Below are positions 1 through 9,919 of a stretch of DNA of 64,000 nucleotides, piece by piece; position 1 is the first letter of the stretch; each line of letters opens with the position of its first letter. Position numbers and translations under genes: made by a program. The DNA is from Galeruca laticollis. Taxonomy: Eukaryota; Arthropoda; Insecta; Coleoptera; Chrysomelidae. The notes below the pieces were generated by a model that worked only from the letters and a program-made list of their open reading frames with translations, ran no database searches and was not told the origin of the DNA. The DNA is taken from positions 60,837,717-60,901,716 of the forward strand of contig OY998185.1 in the NCBI GenBank assembly GCA_963921935.1. Direction: 5' to 3'.

Positions 1-328
1 ACTATTCTAATGATGAGAAGGTACGGCGACAGAAAATGAACTTAAGCTCGATTCTCACTATAGTGCAATGAATGTGCAAGGCACGGGAAAGGCACAGACT
101 CGGCAATATTTGTATGATATGTAATTGAATGTGATTTTCGACTTCGCGTTCTCACTATACGGGTACCGACTTGTCAATGCATGTCGCTTGCACGTAGGTA
201 TTCTTCGAAATAATATTTGCCGAGCACGTGCTCTGCCGAATCCTAGCCGGTTTCGCAAAACTTGCCTAGTCTGAATACTCATTCCCGGCAATCAACAGGC
301 AAAAAGAAAGTGACGATTTTAAATAATT
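1..328. other. No gene recognised
   Basis: I see no convincing coding sequence. The motif TTCTCACTATA occurs twice in direct orientation (52-62 and 149-159), each followed by a similar CAATG-containing stretch. The stretch may be the outer part of the Harbinger-type element that follows, but no terminal repeat or target duplication could be fixed. Confidence 0.3.
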
Positions 329-600
329 ATGTCGAAGCGTCAAAGAAAGACTTTTACATCGGAAATGGATGAAATGTTAATTGAATATGTGCGTGGAAAT
401 GAAGCGTTGTATGATTTATCTAATAAAAAATACAAGTCGAATGTGTAGACGTCAATTGGGGAAAAATTAGAATTGGGTAAGTAATAATTTAGTATATTTA
501 TTAAAATATTACATAACACGTAACTATAAATTATATTTTTTATATTATATTTTGTCATATTGCCAAGGTACAGAACCAGCATCTGAATTAAAAAAAACTG
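329..600 (+). pseudogene. MADF-domain protein N-terminus (PIF/Harbinger partner gene), broken
   Basis: The frame opens with ATG at 329 and reads MSKRQRKTFTSEMDEMLIEY, the start of a MADF/Myb-SANT-like DNA-binding domain. An in-frame TAG lies at 446-448, where a tryptophan-containing helix is expected. A donor (GTAAGT at 477) and an acceptor (AG at 566-567) join to a second exon that reads TEPASELKK before the sequence switches to the reversed transposase near 600. In PIF/Harbinger elements a MADF/Myb-like protein is the second gene and helps the transposase enter the nucleus and bind the ends. Here it is certainly dead: one stop, and its middle part is displaced to 1442. A host MADF-BESS gene copy is the alternative. 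Confidence 0.6.
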
Positions 601-1441
601 GTGAATTTTTCTCTGCAAAGGAACGCTTCCTGTTGTGCATTACCACCTTGCTTTGGTAGATCTTGCATTATACATATGTTGTGATTCTCCACAGCAGCAA
701 TTTCTTCCTGTGTCATCGTGGCTTTGTTGAGTAGATAATTATGTAGAATGCATGTTGTTAAGACAATTCTTTCAACATAGCCAGGTTTTGAATTGATTTT
801 TCTAAAATATATGCAGAAACGCTGTGCCAAAATTCCAAAGGCGTTTTCAACAACACGCCTTGCTCGACAATGTCGGTAGTTAAAAACCCTTTTCTGTACA
901 TCATTTAGTATCTGGGTCTGAGAAAAAGGTTAATTTTTAAAGGAAACGCTGAATCACCCAGAATAACGTAAGGCGTTGTTATATCAGAATCTGGGAGCTG
1001 TTTAATGCCAGGTACGTCCAAGGTACCATTTTCAAATTGTCTTCCCAAGCTCGAGTTTGCGAAGATACCTCCATCACTGTTTTTGCCATATGATACTATA
1101 TCCACCGCCAGAAATCTGTAATCAGCATCGACTAATGCAAGAAGAACAACGGAAAAGGTTTTTTTTATAATTAAAATAATTTGAACCACTATTAGCAGGT
1201 GCTATAATTTCAATATGCTTGCCATCTAGGGCTCCTAAGCAATTAAGAAAATTCCAAGTAGTCCAAAACCTTTTCGAAATATTTTCCCAGTCTTCTTTGC
1301 GCGGTGTAGGAATATAAGCTGGCAATAAGTTGTTTATAATTGCGTTACACACTTCTTGGATAATGGTATGTACAGTAGAATGTCCTAGTCTGTAACTGAA
1401 TGCAATCGTTTGATAAAAGTCTCCAGTAGCAAGAAACCTAG
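588..1441 (-). pseudogene. PIF/Harbinger transposase (DDE_Tnp_4), truncated and frameshifted
   Basis: Read on the minus strand, three frames together give a HARBI1-like transposase. From 1432: RFLATGDFYQTIAFSYRLGH, then LNCLGALDGKHIEI with the first catalytic Asp, then YVILGDSAFPL with the second Asp, then RRVVENAFGILAQRF with the Glu, then ERIVLTTCILHNYLL. Frame changes lie near 1180 and 910-925. The N-terminal helix-turn-helix part before RFLATG is missing at 1441. The fragment lies head-to-head inside what looks like the MADF partner gene (329-600 and 1442-1981), so the element is rearranged or a second copy inserted. It is not functional. Confidence 0.8.
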
Positions 1442-1981
1442 AATAAATTAATATTGTTACTTTCAGATGGGAGGCAATCCGCGGTCAGTATAGAAAATTT
1501 CGAAATTCAAAGAAACCTGAAACAGGGCAAGCAGCAGATCCCAACGCGAGATGGAAGTATGGCGACATATTGGAATTTCTCCATATTCACATTAAGGATA
1601 AGGAGCGAGTTACTTAAGTTACTACGACTGAAAACCCTACTTTTGTAACTGACGATAAAAGCAATGGACCGGAAAATATAAGTCGGTATTCCGATTCTTC
1701 ACAACATATTTTTTCACAGGATAACATTCAGGACATAACACCTCCAGCTTGATGGTCAGGATATTCTGCAGTCTACCGATTTATCACAAGCTAGTACATC
1801 CCAACAAGTAAATCATAAGTCAAAAGGAGAGATAGTAAAAAACAAGAAGGCAACAACTAAAACAATCAAAGATAAAGTAAAAACGTCAACCCAGCCTATG
1901 ACAGCTAGCAGCACCCTAATGAACTAACTATCTTTTGACCGAGGAAAACAACAAAAAAATAAACGGTTTTAAAGATTAAAA
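1442..1981 (+). pseudogene. MADF/BESS protein middle part, broken
   Basis: From about 1555 the + strand reads WKYGDILEFLHIHIKDKE, matching the end of a MADF domain. Another frame from about 1750 reads QLDGQDILQSTDLSQASTS and ends in a lysine- and threonine-rich tail with a stop near 1926. Frameshifts separate the pieces. It is followed by AATAAACGGTTTTAAAG and then by a 174-bp repeat array. The same junction is found again at 3565, after the second copy of this gene's 3' end. No BESS motif is present in this copy. Confidence 0.5.
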
Positions 1982-2935
1982 CTAACTTTTCCGCATCTGT
2001 GGCCCTGAAGAATATTCTATCATAAAATTGTTACAATTCGGGGGATGTATCGTGCTAACAAACCGAAATTTCTCCAAAAATAACCAAAAATGCAGTATAT
2101 GTGAATTTATAGGACCCGCTGTACTCGCTCTAGTCAACTTAAAATCAATAGGGTACATCTGTGAGACACCTTGAACAATATTCAATCATAAAATTCATCA
2201 ATCGTATACTCTCTGGTGGCTGTATCGTGCTAACAAACTGAAAATTCTCCAAAAATGACAAAAATTTGGTACTTCAAGTACCATAGCACCCGTTGTACTG
2301 GCTTTAGTGAGCTGAATATAAATAGGGTTCAACTTTGAGATGCTCTGAATAATATCCAATCATAAAATTGGTCACGTGTATATACTCCGCAGGCTGTATC
2401 GTGCTAACAAACTGAAACTTCTCCAAAAATGACAAAAATATCGTATTTCAAGTACTGTAGCATCTGTTGTATTGGCTCTGGTGAGCTGAAAATCAATAGG
2501 GTTTATCAGTGAGATGTCCCGAATAATATTAAATCATAAAATGGGTGACTTGTTGAACTCCGGAGGCTGTATCGTGCTAACAAACTGAAACTTCTCCAAA
2601 AATGACAAAAATATCGTATTTCAAGTACTGTAGCATCTGTTGTATTGGCTCTGGTGAGCTGAAAATCAATAGGGTTTATCAGTGAGATGTCCTGAATGAT
2701 ATTAAATCATAAAATTGATGACTTGTTGAACTCCGGAGGCTATATCGTGCTAACAAACTGAAATTTCTCAAAAAATTACAAAATGTCGTACTTCAAGTAC
2801 CATAGCACCCGTTGTACTGGCTCTGGTGAGCTGAAAATCAATAGGGTTCATCTGTGACATATCCTTAACAATATTCCATCATAAAATTGCTGACTTATTG
2901 CACTCCGGAGGCTGTATCGTGCTAACAAGACATGT
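1982..2935. repeat. Array A of a ~174-bp tandem repeat, about 5.5 units
   Basis: The anchor GTATCGTGCTAACAA recurs at about 2047, 2222, 2396, 2569, 2742 (changed to TATATCG) and 2914, a spacing of 172-175 bp. Each unit also holds TTCTCCAAAAATGAC, a GTACTTCAAGTAC near-palindrome, CTCTGGTGAGCTGAAAATCA and AATCATAAAATT. The array directly follows the 3' end of a MADF/BESS gene fragment, so it is probably the 3' noncoding part of that element and not a free satellite. Confidence 0.9.
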
Positions 2936-3119
2936 AAGGAAAAGTGGCCGACGACGACGACGACATACACACAGGATTTTTTTTTTAAAAAACCGTTTTT
3001 TCGTGTTGTTGTTGATGGAAAACGTAAAAATAACTCAAAATAAAATTTCAAAATTCCAACTTTTTTTGGGGTAAACCAATACTTTTCTCGCATATTAGAT
3101 AGGTTGGGCGGAAAAGTAA
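2936..3119. other. Spacer between repeat array A and the BESS fragment
   Basis: A short stretch with a GAC/ACG run (about 2950-2965) and poly-T/poly-A blocks. No gene or known repeat is recognised. It marks the breakpoint where the second partial copy of the MADF/BESS element joins the first array. Confidence 0.3.
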
Positions 3120-3515
3120 TTGAGGCAAATAAAGACGAAATTGATCTTTTTTTTTGAAAGCATAAAAGCTACTGTGAAAAAGTTTTCTCCCGGTGACAAA
3201 CATCTAGTTAAAACTAAAATATTTGGACTTGTCTCCGATATTGAAGCTAAATACGTATATGACCAGCAGCATACTCAAAACTTTTCAGCATTCAATGCCA
3301 GTAACATGCAAACCATTAATTTACATAACACGACTACCGACAGTTCAGAAATTCGCCCGCCTCTAGTGTGTCCTACACCCCACTCATCAATTTTTTCCTT
3401 AACTCCCATTCAATCTCCACCATCATCATCAAGTGCTTCCATGTGCCAATCCTACAATTCTTCACTTGCCGCCTCCTTTTATGAAACCTTTTCCCCACAG
3501 AATACCTTAGACTAA
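3120..3515 (+). pseudogene. MADF/BESS protein C-terminal fragment
   Basis: The open stretch of about 131 codons contains FFESIKATVKKFSPGDKHLV followed by KTKIFGLVSDIE. This matches the BESS protein-interaction motif found at the C-end of MADF proteins. A Ser/Pro-rich tail follows and ends in a stop at 3513-3515. There is no MADF domain upstream, and the first ATG is not a credible start because the piece begins at a repeat breakpoint. The next sequence (AATAAACGGTTTTAAAG) and the second 174-bp array repeat the order seen at 1940-2935. Confidence 0.65.
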
Positions 3516-3584
3516 TCATTAATACAAGTAATATTATCTACATCATGTGTCAAAATAAAAAAAAATAAACGGTTTTAAAGATTA

Positions 3585-4092
3585 AAACTAACTTTTCCGC
3601 ATCTGTGGTACTGAACAATATTCTATCATAAAATTGTTACTTGTATACACTTCGGGGGATGTATCGTGCTAACAAACCGAAATTTCTCCAAAAATAACCT
3701 AAAATTTAGTATATCTAGTTTTATAGGACCCGCTGTACTCGCTCTAGTCAACTGAAAATCAATAGGGTACATCTGTAAGACACCTTGAACAATACTTATA
3801 CATAAAGTTAATCAATCGTATACTCTCTGGAGACTGTATCGTGCTAACAAACTGAAAATTCTCCAAAAATTTGGTACTTCAAGTACCACAGCACCCGTTG
3901 TACTGGCTTTAGTGAGCTCAATATCAATAGGTTTCATCTTTAAGACGCTCTGAATAATATCCAATCATAAAATTCATCACTTGTATATACTCCGGAGGCT
4001 GTATCGTGCTAACAAACTGAAACTTCTCCAAAAATGACAAAAATATCGTACTTAAAGTACTGTAGCACCGGTTGTATTGGCTCTGGTGAGTT
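3585..4092. repeat. Array B of the ~174-bp tandem repeat, about 3 units
   Basis: The anchor GTATCGTGCTAACAA is at about 3661, 3836 and 4001. The last interval is 165 bp because GACAAAAA was lost. The sequence entering the array (from about 3560) is nearly identical to that entering array A, so the two arrays are paralogous 3' ends. Array B is cut at about 4092 by the truncated hAT element. Confidence 0.9.
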
Positions 4093-5013
4093 TATATACA
4101 ATTGCAAGGTGATGATTTAAATTTAATTAAAACTAAAAACGTCATCGCTGTTTTTGCAGGAAAACTTCTTATATTCAAAAGAAATCTTGGTAGAGGTGAG
4201 TACAACCATTTTCCCACATTATCAACAGTGTCTGCAAAACCGGAGTGCCACCACTTGGAAGTTCTTCATGTTGATTTTACAGAGCGTTTCCAAGATATTT
4301 TGAACATGGAAATACCAAGTTGGGTTATAGACACTTTCGCAAACACAGATACTGAAGGCTCATCAACTTTGGAAGAGGAGCTATTAGAACTCACAACTAA
4401 CGAAGAACTGAAAGTAAAATTCAAACGTGGATATCAAGAGTTCTGGCTTCAAAAACTAATACCAGTTCTCTATCCTGAATTGTGGACAATAGTACAGAAG
4501 TTGTTAATTGCATTTCCTTCGTCCTATATGGCTGAGCGTGCATTCAGTGCAGTAACTGATTTGCTGTCAAAGAAGAGGAACAGACTACACATCACTGAAC
4601 GTGGCGATCTGCGATTGATGTTAACGAAATTGGAACTCGATATTAACAAACTGGTAACACTCCACCAGCCTCAACCGTCTCATTGATTTTTTCTTTATTA
4701 TGAATTTTGTATTTCTTATTGTAATGCATTTCTTATTTGTATTGTGATTGTATTTCTTATTGATTCTGTGTTTATATTTAAACAATTTTATTATACATTT
4801 GGTCGTCGTTTAAAAAATGTCTACTTCATCATTCCTCTAAAATAAAATTTAGACATTAACTGAAATTAAAGCTAAATACAGATCAATTGGGACGGTACAG
4901 ATGATATTCAAATAAAATTAACTACTTTGGACTAACCAGCGACTGGGGGGGGGGGTGAAATTTTGGTTCTCTTCTATAGGGGGCGGTGGTCCAGAAAAGG
5001 TTGGGAACCACTG
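4093..5013 (+). mobile_element. hAT element, 5'-truncated, with one terminal inverted repeat
   Basis: It contains only the last third of a hAT transposase gene plus its 3' end, closing with GGTTGGGAACCACTG at 4999-5013. That is the complement of the CAGTGGTT-type terminus of the complete copy at 52072-55320. The left side joins the 174-bp array within GTTTATATACAATTG, so the left end is missing and no target duplication can be read. Confidence 0.85.
4102..4686 (+). pseudogene. hAT transposase C-terminal third (ZBED5/SCAND3-like)
   Basis: About 194 open codons are nearly identical to the minus-strand transposase at 53110-53700. They end with AERAFSAVTDLLSKKRNRLH and LRLMLTKLELDINKL, the hAT C-terminal dimerisation region. 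The BED finger and the first two catalytic acidic residues are absent. Compared with the other copy it lacks four residues around KPECHH. The true stop is preserved after LHQPQPSH, which shows where the sister copy was interrupted by a LINE. Confidence 0.85.
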
Positions 5014-5156
5014 ATGTAGATCGTTCTTTAGTCTTAAGACTAAATTTAAACCATACAAAATTCAGTTATTGCAAGAATTAACTGAAGATGACTTTGATCG
5101 TAGATTAGAGTTTACTGAGGTAATGATGGATAAAATTGAAAATGATGAAAATTTTG
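5014..5156 (+). pseudogene. Mariner-like transposase, N-terminal piece
   Basis: Frame from about 5050: KPYKIQLLQELTEDDFDRRL then EFTEVMMDKIENDENF. This is the linker between the helix-turn-helix and the catalytic core in a common insect Tc1/mariner-superfamily transposase. It continues without loss at 6783 after the PLE insertion, the split falling inside the Asp-Glu-Asn-Phe codons. Upstream parts were lost at the hAT junction at 5013. Confidence 0.75.
5144..5156. repeat. 13-bp target-site duplication, left copy
   Basis: GATGAAAATTTTG at 5144-5156 is repeated exactly at 6783-6795. The two copies flank the PLE foldback at 5157-6782, and removing it restores the mariner-like reading frame. Confidence 0.9.
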
Positions 5157-5258
5157 ACTGTCTCGACCCTTACTTCGTGAAATATGCTCATATTAGTGTT
5201 TTTAAATGAAACTCACGGTCTCTAGTTAATTCCACAATATAATACAAGTTATTGAAAA

Positions 5259-5314
5259 TTCTAAAAAATTGACAATTGTTTCGATAAATCAATATCATCG
5301 TCAGAATGACAGAA
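5259..5314 (-). ncRNA. Hammerhead-ribozyme-like motif in PLE terminal repeat (copy 1)
   Basis: On the minus strand: stem I 5' side TTCT..ATT, core CTGACGA, an extra T, stem II GATA/TATC with loop TTGATT, then GAAA, short stem III ACAATTGT, cleavage triplet GTC, then stem I 3' side AAT..AGAA. The core matches the hammerhead consensus CUGANGA plus GAAA plus UH. The extra T between the core and stem II is not canonical, so activity is uncertain. Confidence 0.6.
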
Positions 5315-5398
5315 GTTACATTTCATTTGATGCGTATCTGATGTTTAGTAGTTATTTTTGGCTAGACCAAGAAGTAACCTAACTTGTGATTGGCTAAA

Positions 5399-6015
5399 GG
5401 GATATTTCCTCGAAACTAACCACGCTAACCTGGTTACAAAAAAGTTAACTACTCGAATTTCCTCGATACATATTCCAAACAATGACGTCACATTTAACCA
5501 ACATCTCAAACCACCTGGCCGAGGTAGTTAACATGTGGTTTGAAGCAATGATCTGTCAGTTTGTCTGTGGTTTGTCGTTGTTATTGAGGTTAAATGTTAA
5601 TAACAACGGGGCTTTCGTTGAAAAAGTGAATCAGAATAATGAATGTTATGGAGGGTAGAACTACCTTCCATAATGAATGTATACAAAGTATTTGCAGAGA
5701 CAACACACTGTCTCTGGTATTTGTAAACGAAGAGTTATACAGTATCAATGATACAGTAGAAATTATTAATCTTCTACAAAAAGGTAAAGAATTCCAAATT
5801 GTGAATAGATATTATTTTCTCTGCCTATAACTGATGAACATTTTATATTATATTAGCAATATAAATAATAAAAATAATATAGAATGACGATATTGACATT
5901 TGACATCCTCCTATCAAAATGATGATGACATACTACAGATCCAAACTACGTTAACCACTGACGTCATAGTTTTGTTAACCTGGTTAAGCTATAGTTAGTC
6001 TCGAGGAAATTCGCC
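5399..6015. mobile_element. MITE-like element inside the PLE left arm
   Basis: The ends are imperfect inverted repeats of about 35 bp. The left begins GGATATTTCCTCGA and contains CTAACCTGGTTA. The right contains TAACCTGGTTA and ends TCGAGGAAATTCGCC. Comparison with intact PLE copies shows the insertion point, with TTGGCTAA on the left and TTGCTTAA on the right as a plausible 8-bp duplication. About 617 bp. No transposase; a 63-codon open frame at 5639-5830 resembles nothing I know. Confidence 0.65.
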
Positions 6016-6660
6016 TTAAATTGCTTAATATATGTTTATAGAAAAAAGAAGAAGGTGTGATATTACATTTATTGAAGCTTAGATATTATTAGCCCTATGG
6101 TGATTCCTGGATATCATTTTTTCAATTAAGATCAGTATAACTGTGCAATGATATAGAAAACCAGGAAAACTATATCTGCTGATCTTTACAATTATCACTT
6201 AAGAAGACAGTTTATTAGTGGAGAACTCCCTAGATTTAACTGTTCATTGACAACTTCATATTGTGGGTTTCTTAAATGTCTTCTAATTTCCAGTTCTTCA
6301 AGGAAATCCAGTTCTTGTTTCTTTTCACAAATATGCAGCACAATATGAAGTTGTCAATGAACAGTTAAATCTAGGTAGTTCTCCACTAATAAACTGTCTT
6401 CTTAAGTGATAATTGTACAGATCAGCAGATATAGTTTTCCTGGTTTTCTATATCATTGCACAGTTATACTGATCTTAATTGGAAAAATTATATCCAGGAT
6501 ATCACCATAGGGCTAATAATATCTAAGCTTTAATATTTGTAATATCACATCTTCTTCTTTTTTCTATAAACATATCTTAAGTCAATCACAAGTTAGGTTA
6601 CTTCTTGGTCTAGCCAAAAATAACTACTAAACATCAGGTAGGCATAAAATGAAATGTAAC

Positions 6661-6716
6661 TTCTGTCATTCTGACGATGATATTGATTTATCGAAACAAT
6701 TGTCAATTTTTTAGAA
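6661..6716 (+). ncRNA. Hammerhead-ribozyme-like motif in PLE terminal repeat (copy 2)
   Basis: Same fold as copy 1, on the + strand of the right arm: core CTGACGA at 6671-6677, GAAA at 6693-6696, triplet GTC at 6702-6704, outer stem I TTCT (6661-6664) with AGAA (6713-6716), inner stem I ATT with AAT. Bases are identical to copy 1 although the two lie in opposite arms of the foldback. Confidence 0.6.
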
Positions 6717-6782
6717 TTTTCAATAACTTTTATTATATTGTGGAATTAACTAGAGACCGTGAGTTTCATTTAAAAACACCAA

Positions 6783-7430
6783 GATGAAAATTTTGTTAAC
6801 AGAATATGTTTTTCCGATGAAGCAACCTTTGCACTTGGTGGGAATGTAAATCGACACAATTTAAGGTACTGTAGTGACGTAAATCCCCACTAGATGCGTG
6901 AGAACCATACTCAAAGACCACAAACATTAAATGTATGGTCAGTTATAGTAGGTACTCAGTTAATTGGGCCATTCTTTATCGAAGGAAATTTAACGTCAGA
7001 TAAATATGAACTTCTACTTAGAAATGAAATTGTACCTACCCTGAACCAATTTTAATAAAATATGGTTTCAGCAAGATGGAGCTTCAGCTCATTTTGGTGT
7101 AAATGTCCGGCGTTATTTTGATGGGATATTTCCCGGACGATGCATTGGTAGACGAGGTAGAATTGAATGGCCTCCACGTTCACCTGATTTCAATCCTAAC
7201 TATTATTTTTATTGGGAATACTTGAAAAATTCAGTCTACAAAACTAAACCAGCAAGTCTTGCAGATCTAAGGCAACGATGAATCTCGATTCATTTCTAGA
7301 TAATCATGGAGAAATGTGGTGGACAGAGCATATATTCAAGAAGCAGATGCAAGTCAGTCAATTTTCAAGAGTAGTGAAGATAATGAAGTTGTAGCAATAG
7401 CCAAAAGAGATGATGTTTAGAAGAGATGAA
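6783..7430 (+). pseudogene. Mariner-like transposase catalytic part (DD36D spacing), dead
   Basis: Continues the gene interrupted at 5156. It reads VNRICFSDEATFALGGNVN (first Asp), later WFQQDGASAHFGVNVRRYF (second Asp) and WPPRSPDFNPNYYFYW (third acidic residue, an Asp), 36 residues after the second. Stops lie near 6891 and 7053, with a frame change at about 7055. The tail reaches about 7430. The motif order matches a Tc1/mariner-superfamily lineage abundant in insects. The terminal GGTGT-type end may be near 7548, where the sequence reads ACACCCCGTATAA. Confidence 0.8.
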
Positions 7431-8161
7431 GCTGAACAATGAAAAGCCCCCCTTAAAAATAAGTGTGACGCGGTTTTGTATATTTTTAATTTTCTATAGA
7501 GATATAGAGGATGGTACGTTTTCAAATTAACACCCCGTATAAGAAAAAAATCTCGTGAAATATTGTTATTCACGTTTTATTTATCTAAGAAATAATTTGG
7601 TGCGGCAGACATGTACAATAAAAATCAGGTTTAAAAATATCCTGAGAAATTGGAGGTTTACCATCATTATCTTTTAAAAATAATACTCCGGATAATTACA
7701 AACAGCATGCAAGTTCATTCCACTTCTTCTTCTTCTTTCGATTCTTCTCAGGACTGGAGTCAGTGTAATCAATCATGTTCGATCGAAAGATCGAGACGGG
7801 AACTAACTCGAAAATTTATTCTATTATTTTTTCACGATATCCAGCTTATTATGGCACTAATCTAACAATATGATTCTATAATTGCGAGCCCGAAAGGTCA
7901 ATTATCCTGACGGTAATGTAGGAAACTACTTCGAAGTGCCAGTAAACACGTATAGAGATGAGACGGTTTGAAAATAACAGTTATTCGAGATAGATGTTGA
8001 CAGGTGAAGTAGAGATGGCTTTCGCATAATACTTTGTCAATAGTTTTCTTTTAAAATATAGGAAGTTATGGAAAGGATAATACGATAATCTTTATTTAAA
8101 AGTAAGTATTCCGCATTCTTTTAGAGCAGAAAAAGAAAAGGCTGGACGATATTGGCTAATA
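7431..8161. other. No gene recognised
   Basis: AT-rich sequence between the mariner-like remnant and the DD82E-type element. A 71-codon open stretch at 7650-7865 is serine-rich and has no recognisable domain or splice context. The end of the mariner-like element probably lies near 7548. Confidence 0.3.
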
Positions 8162-8732
8162 GTCCAGGCGATAGATCAATCGAAATGGATGTTGTTTGAT
8201 AACGCAAAAATTTTTATGAAGAAAGTTGCCGAATATTGTGTACAATAATAATCTATGTTTGCCTACTCCAAAAAGTGCTTGCTGAATGCTGTAGAACAAC
8301 AAATGTACCGAAATATCGAAAAATGACCCATTTTTCGATACATTTGTGTCTAAAACTTTGAAACAAAGCCTTAAATCAAAAAATTTACTCTTTCTTTTTT
8401 GTTTATTTGACGATTTCCTATAAGGTTATGAGAATCCCGAATCTAAAAACTTTAATTTTCCATAAATAATTTGCGAAAATTAGTAAAAAATAATACGTAA
8501 ACTTTGAGAAATTTTTTCGGTAAGTAAAAATTTATAAACATTTATCAAATTTTCAGAAAAGATAGTTAAACATATGACAATTACGCACAAAAATTTTTGT
8601 AACGATCGATCACGTAGTTTTTCACTGCCACAATTATTAATTAACACATTATAAAAAAGTTGATCGCGCGTACCTTGTTTAAACAACGGTGAATAAGGGG
8701 CACGCAATTTTTAACAGTTACTTGTCATAATA
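8162..8732 (+). repeat. Left terminal inverted repeat of the DD82E-type element
   Basis: About 570 bp matching the reverse complement of 14633-15139 plus 11608-11663, including GATGTTGTTTGA, GTACACAATAATC-type and GATCGCGCGTACCTTG blocks, through TTTTTAACAGTTACTT. Divergence is modest with small indels. No coding capacity. Confidence 0.85.
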
Positions 8733-8971
8733 AACAATAAGCAATTATAAAAATATCTATTTTACGTTTTAATAATTTTTTACAATTTTTTTAAGTTTTG
8801 TCAAATTTTTTCCATTATAAATAATTTCTCGTTTACAGCATGGGTAATAATTTTTATTTATTGTAATAAAATAAATTTATATTAATTGTTCGATATGTTT
8901 ACCTTGTTTATTCAATATTATAACACATATTTCCTTATTAGTAAATTTAATTAGTTATTCTACATAATTAG

Positions 8972-9919
8972 GTTATTAGAGTACTTGGATTTGAATATAA
9001 AAAAAATTATCGGAACGCAATGTTGATTGATAGAGACGACATTGTCATTTGGAAGAGGAGTTATTTGCGTAATATTCGGAAAGCAAGACTAGATCAAAAA
9101 CGAATTTATTATTTGGATGAGACTTGGTTAAATGAAGGTCATACTGTTTCAATGTTTTGGCAAGACACGAATGTCAAAAGTCGGGGGCAGGCAGCTCTTG
9201 AAGGGTGGTCAACAGGCCTCAATCCACCAGCAGGAAAAGGAAGTCGATTCATCATTACTCATACCGGAAGTGCCGAAGGTTTTGTTAAAGGTGGATTGTT
9301 GTGCTTTGAGTCGAAGCAAACCGGAGATTATCATGAAGATATGGATGCAGACGTTTTCGAAGAATATTTCTCACAAATGTTAGATCTAATTCCAACGGGC
9401 TCAGTCATTGTTATGGATAACGCAAGTTATCACTCCAGGTTAGTGGAGAAATTACCTTCAACTGCATGGCGTAAACAAGATATCCACGATTGGCTAACCT
9501 CGAAAAATATTGCATGCCCAGATAACCCGCTGAAAAATGAGCTCTTGCAAGTGGCCAATTCACATAAACACAAATATAGTAGATACGTTGTAGATCAAAT
9601 GGCATCAGCGCGTGGTATAACGGTGCTGAGGCTTCCTCCTTATCACTGTCAACTCAATCCCATAGAATTAATATGGGCCCAAGTGAAAGGGGAAGTTTCA
9701 AGAAAGAATACGACATTCAAAATGAGTGACTTAAAAGTTTTATTCGAAGACGCGTTAGGTAACGTAACCAAAGAAAACTGGAAGAAATGTGTTGAACACG
9801 TGATACAAGAAGAACTAAATATGTGGGAAATGGATCATATAAGTGAACACATGATTGAACCATTTATAATCAATATTAATAATGGAAGCTCAACAGAATC
9901 GTCTGATTCTGATATATAG
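8972..9919 (+). CDS. DD82E transposase (IS630/Tc1/mariner superfamily), main exon
   Basis: An uninterrupted frame of about 316 codons from an AG acceptor (CATAATTAG, ending 8971). The first in-frame ATG is at 9020, but upstream codons read VIRVLGFEYKKNYRNA, matching the family's pre-catalytic region, so 9020 is probably internal. Motifs: YLDETWLNEGH (first Asp), VIVMDNASYHSRL (second Asp) and LPPYHCQLNPIELIWAQVK (Glu), with 82 residues between second Asp and Glu. An acidic Ser/Asp tail ends at the TAG at 9917. An N-terminal helix-turn-helix exon is expected upstream but not recognised in 8733-8971. The catalytic triad is intact, so this exon may be recent. Confidence 0.85.
   Translation, partial: VIRVLGFEYKKNYRNAMLIDRDDIVIWKRSYLRNIRKARLDQKRIYYLDETWLNEGHTVSMFWQDTNVKSRGQAALEGWSTGLNPPAGKGSRFIITHTGSAEGFVKGGLLCFESKQTGDYHEDMDADVFEEYFSQMLDLIPTGSVIVMDNASYHSRLVEKLPSTAWRKQDIHDWLTSKNIACPDNPLKNELLQVANSHKHKYSRYVVDQMASARGITVLRLPPYHCQLNPIELIWAQVKGEVSRKNTTFKMSDLKVLFEDALGNVTKENWKKCVEHVIQEELNMWEMDHISEHMIEPFIININNGSSTESSDSDI

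Larger units (their letters stand above)
5157..6782. mobile_element. Penelope-like element (PLE) foldback: two 3' ends head to head
   Basis: The left arm (5157-5398 and 6016-6270) and the right arm (6341-6782) are inverted copies of the PLE terminal repeat. The middle, about 6250-6340, codes for the end of the GIY-YIG endonuclease (CEKKQELDFLEELE on the minus strand). There is no reverse transcriptase. Such partial inverted pairs are typical of PLE insertion. The exact 13-bp duplication at both ends shows one integration event, not recombination between copies. A MITE later entered the left arm. Each arm carries a hammerhead-type motif. Confidence 0.85.

Noticed and set aside
7650..7865. Serine-rich 71-codon frame as a gene
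   Set aside because: No domain, no splice context, composition explained by CTT/TCT runs.
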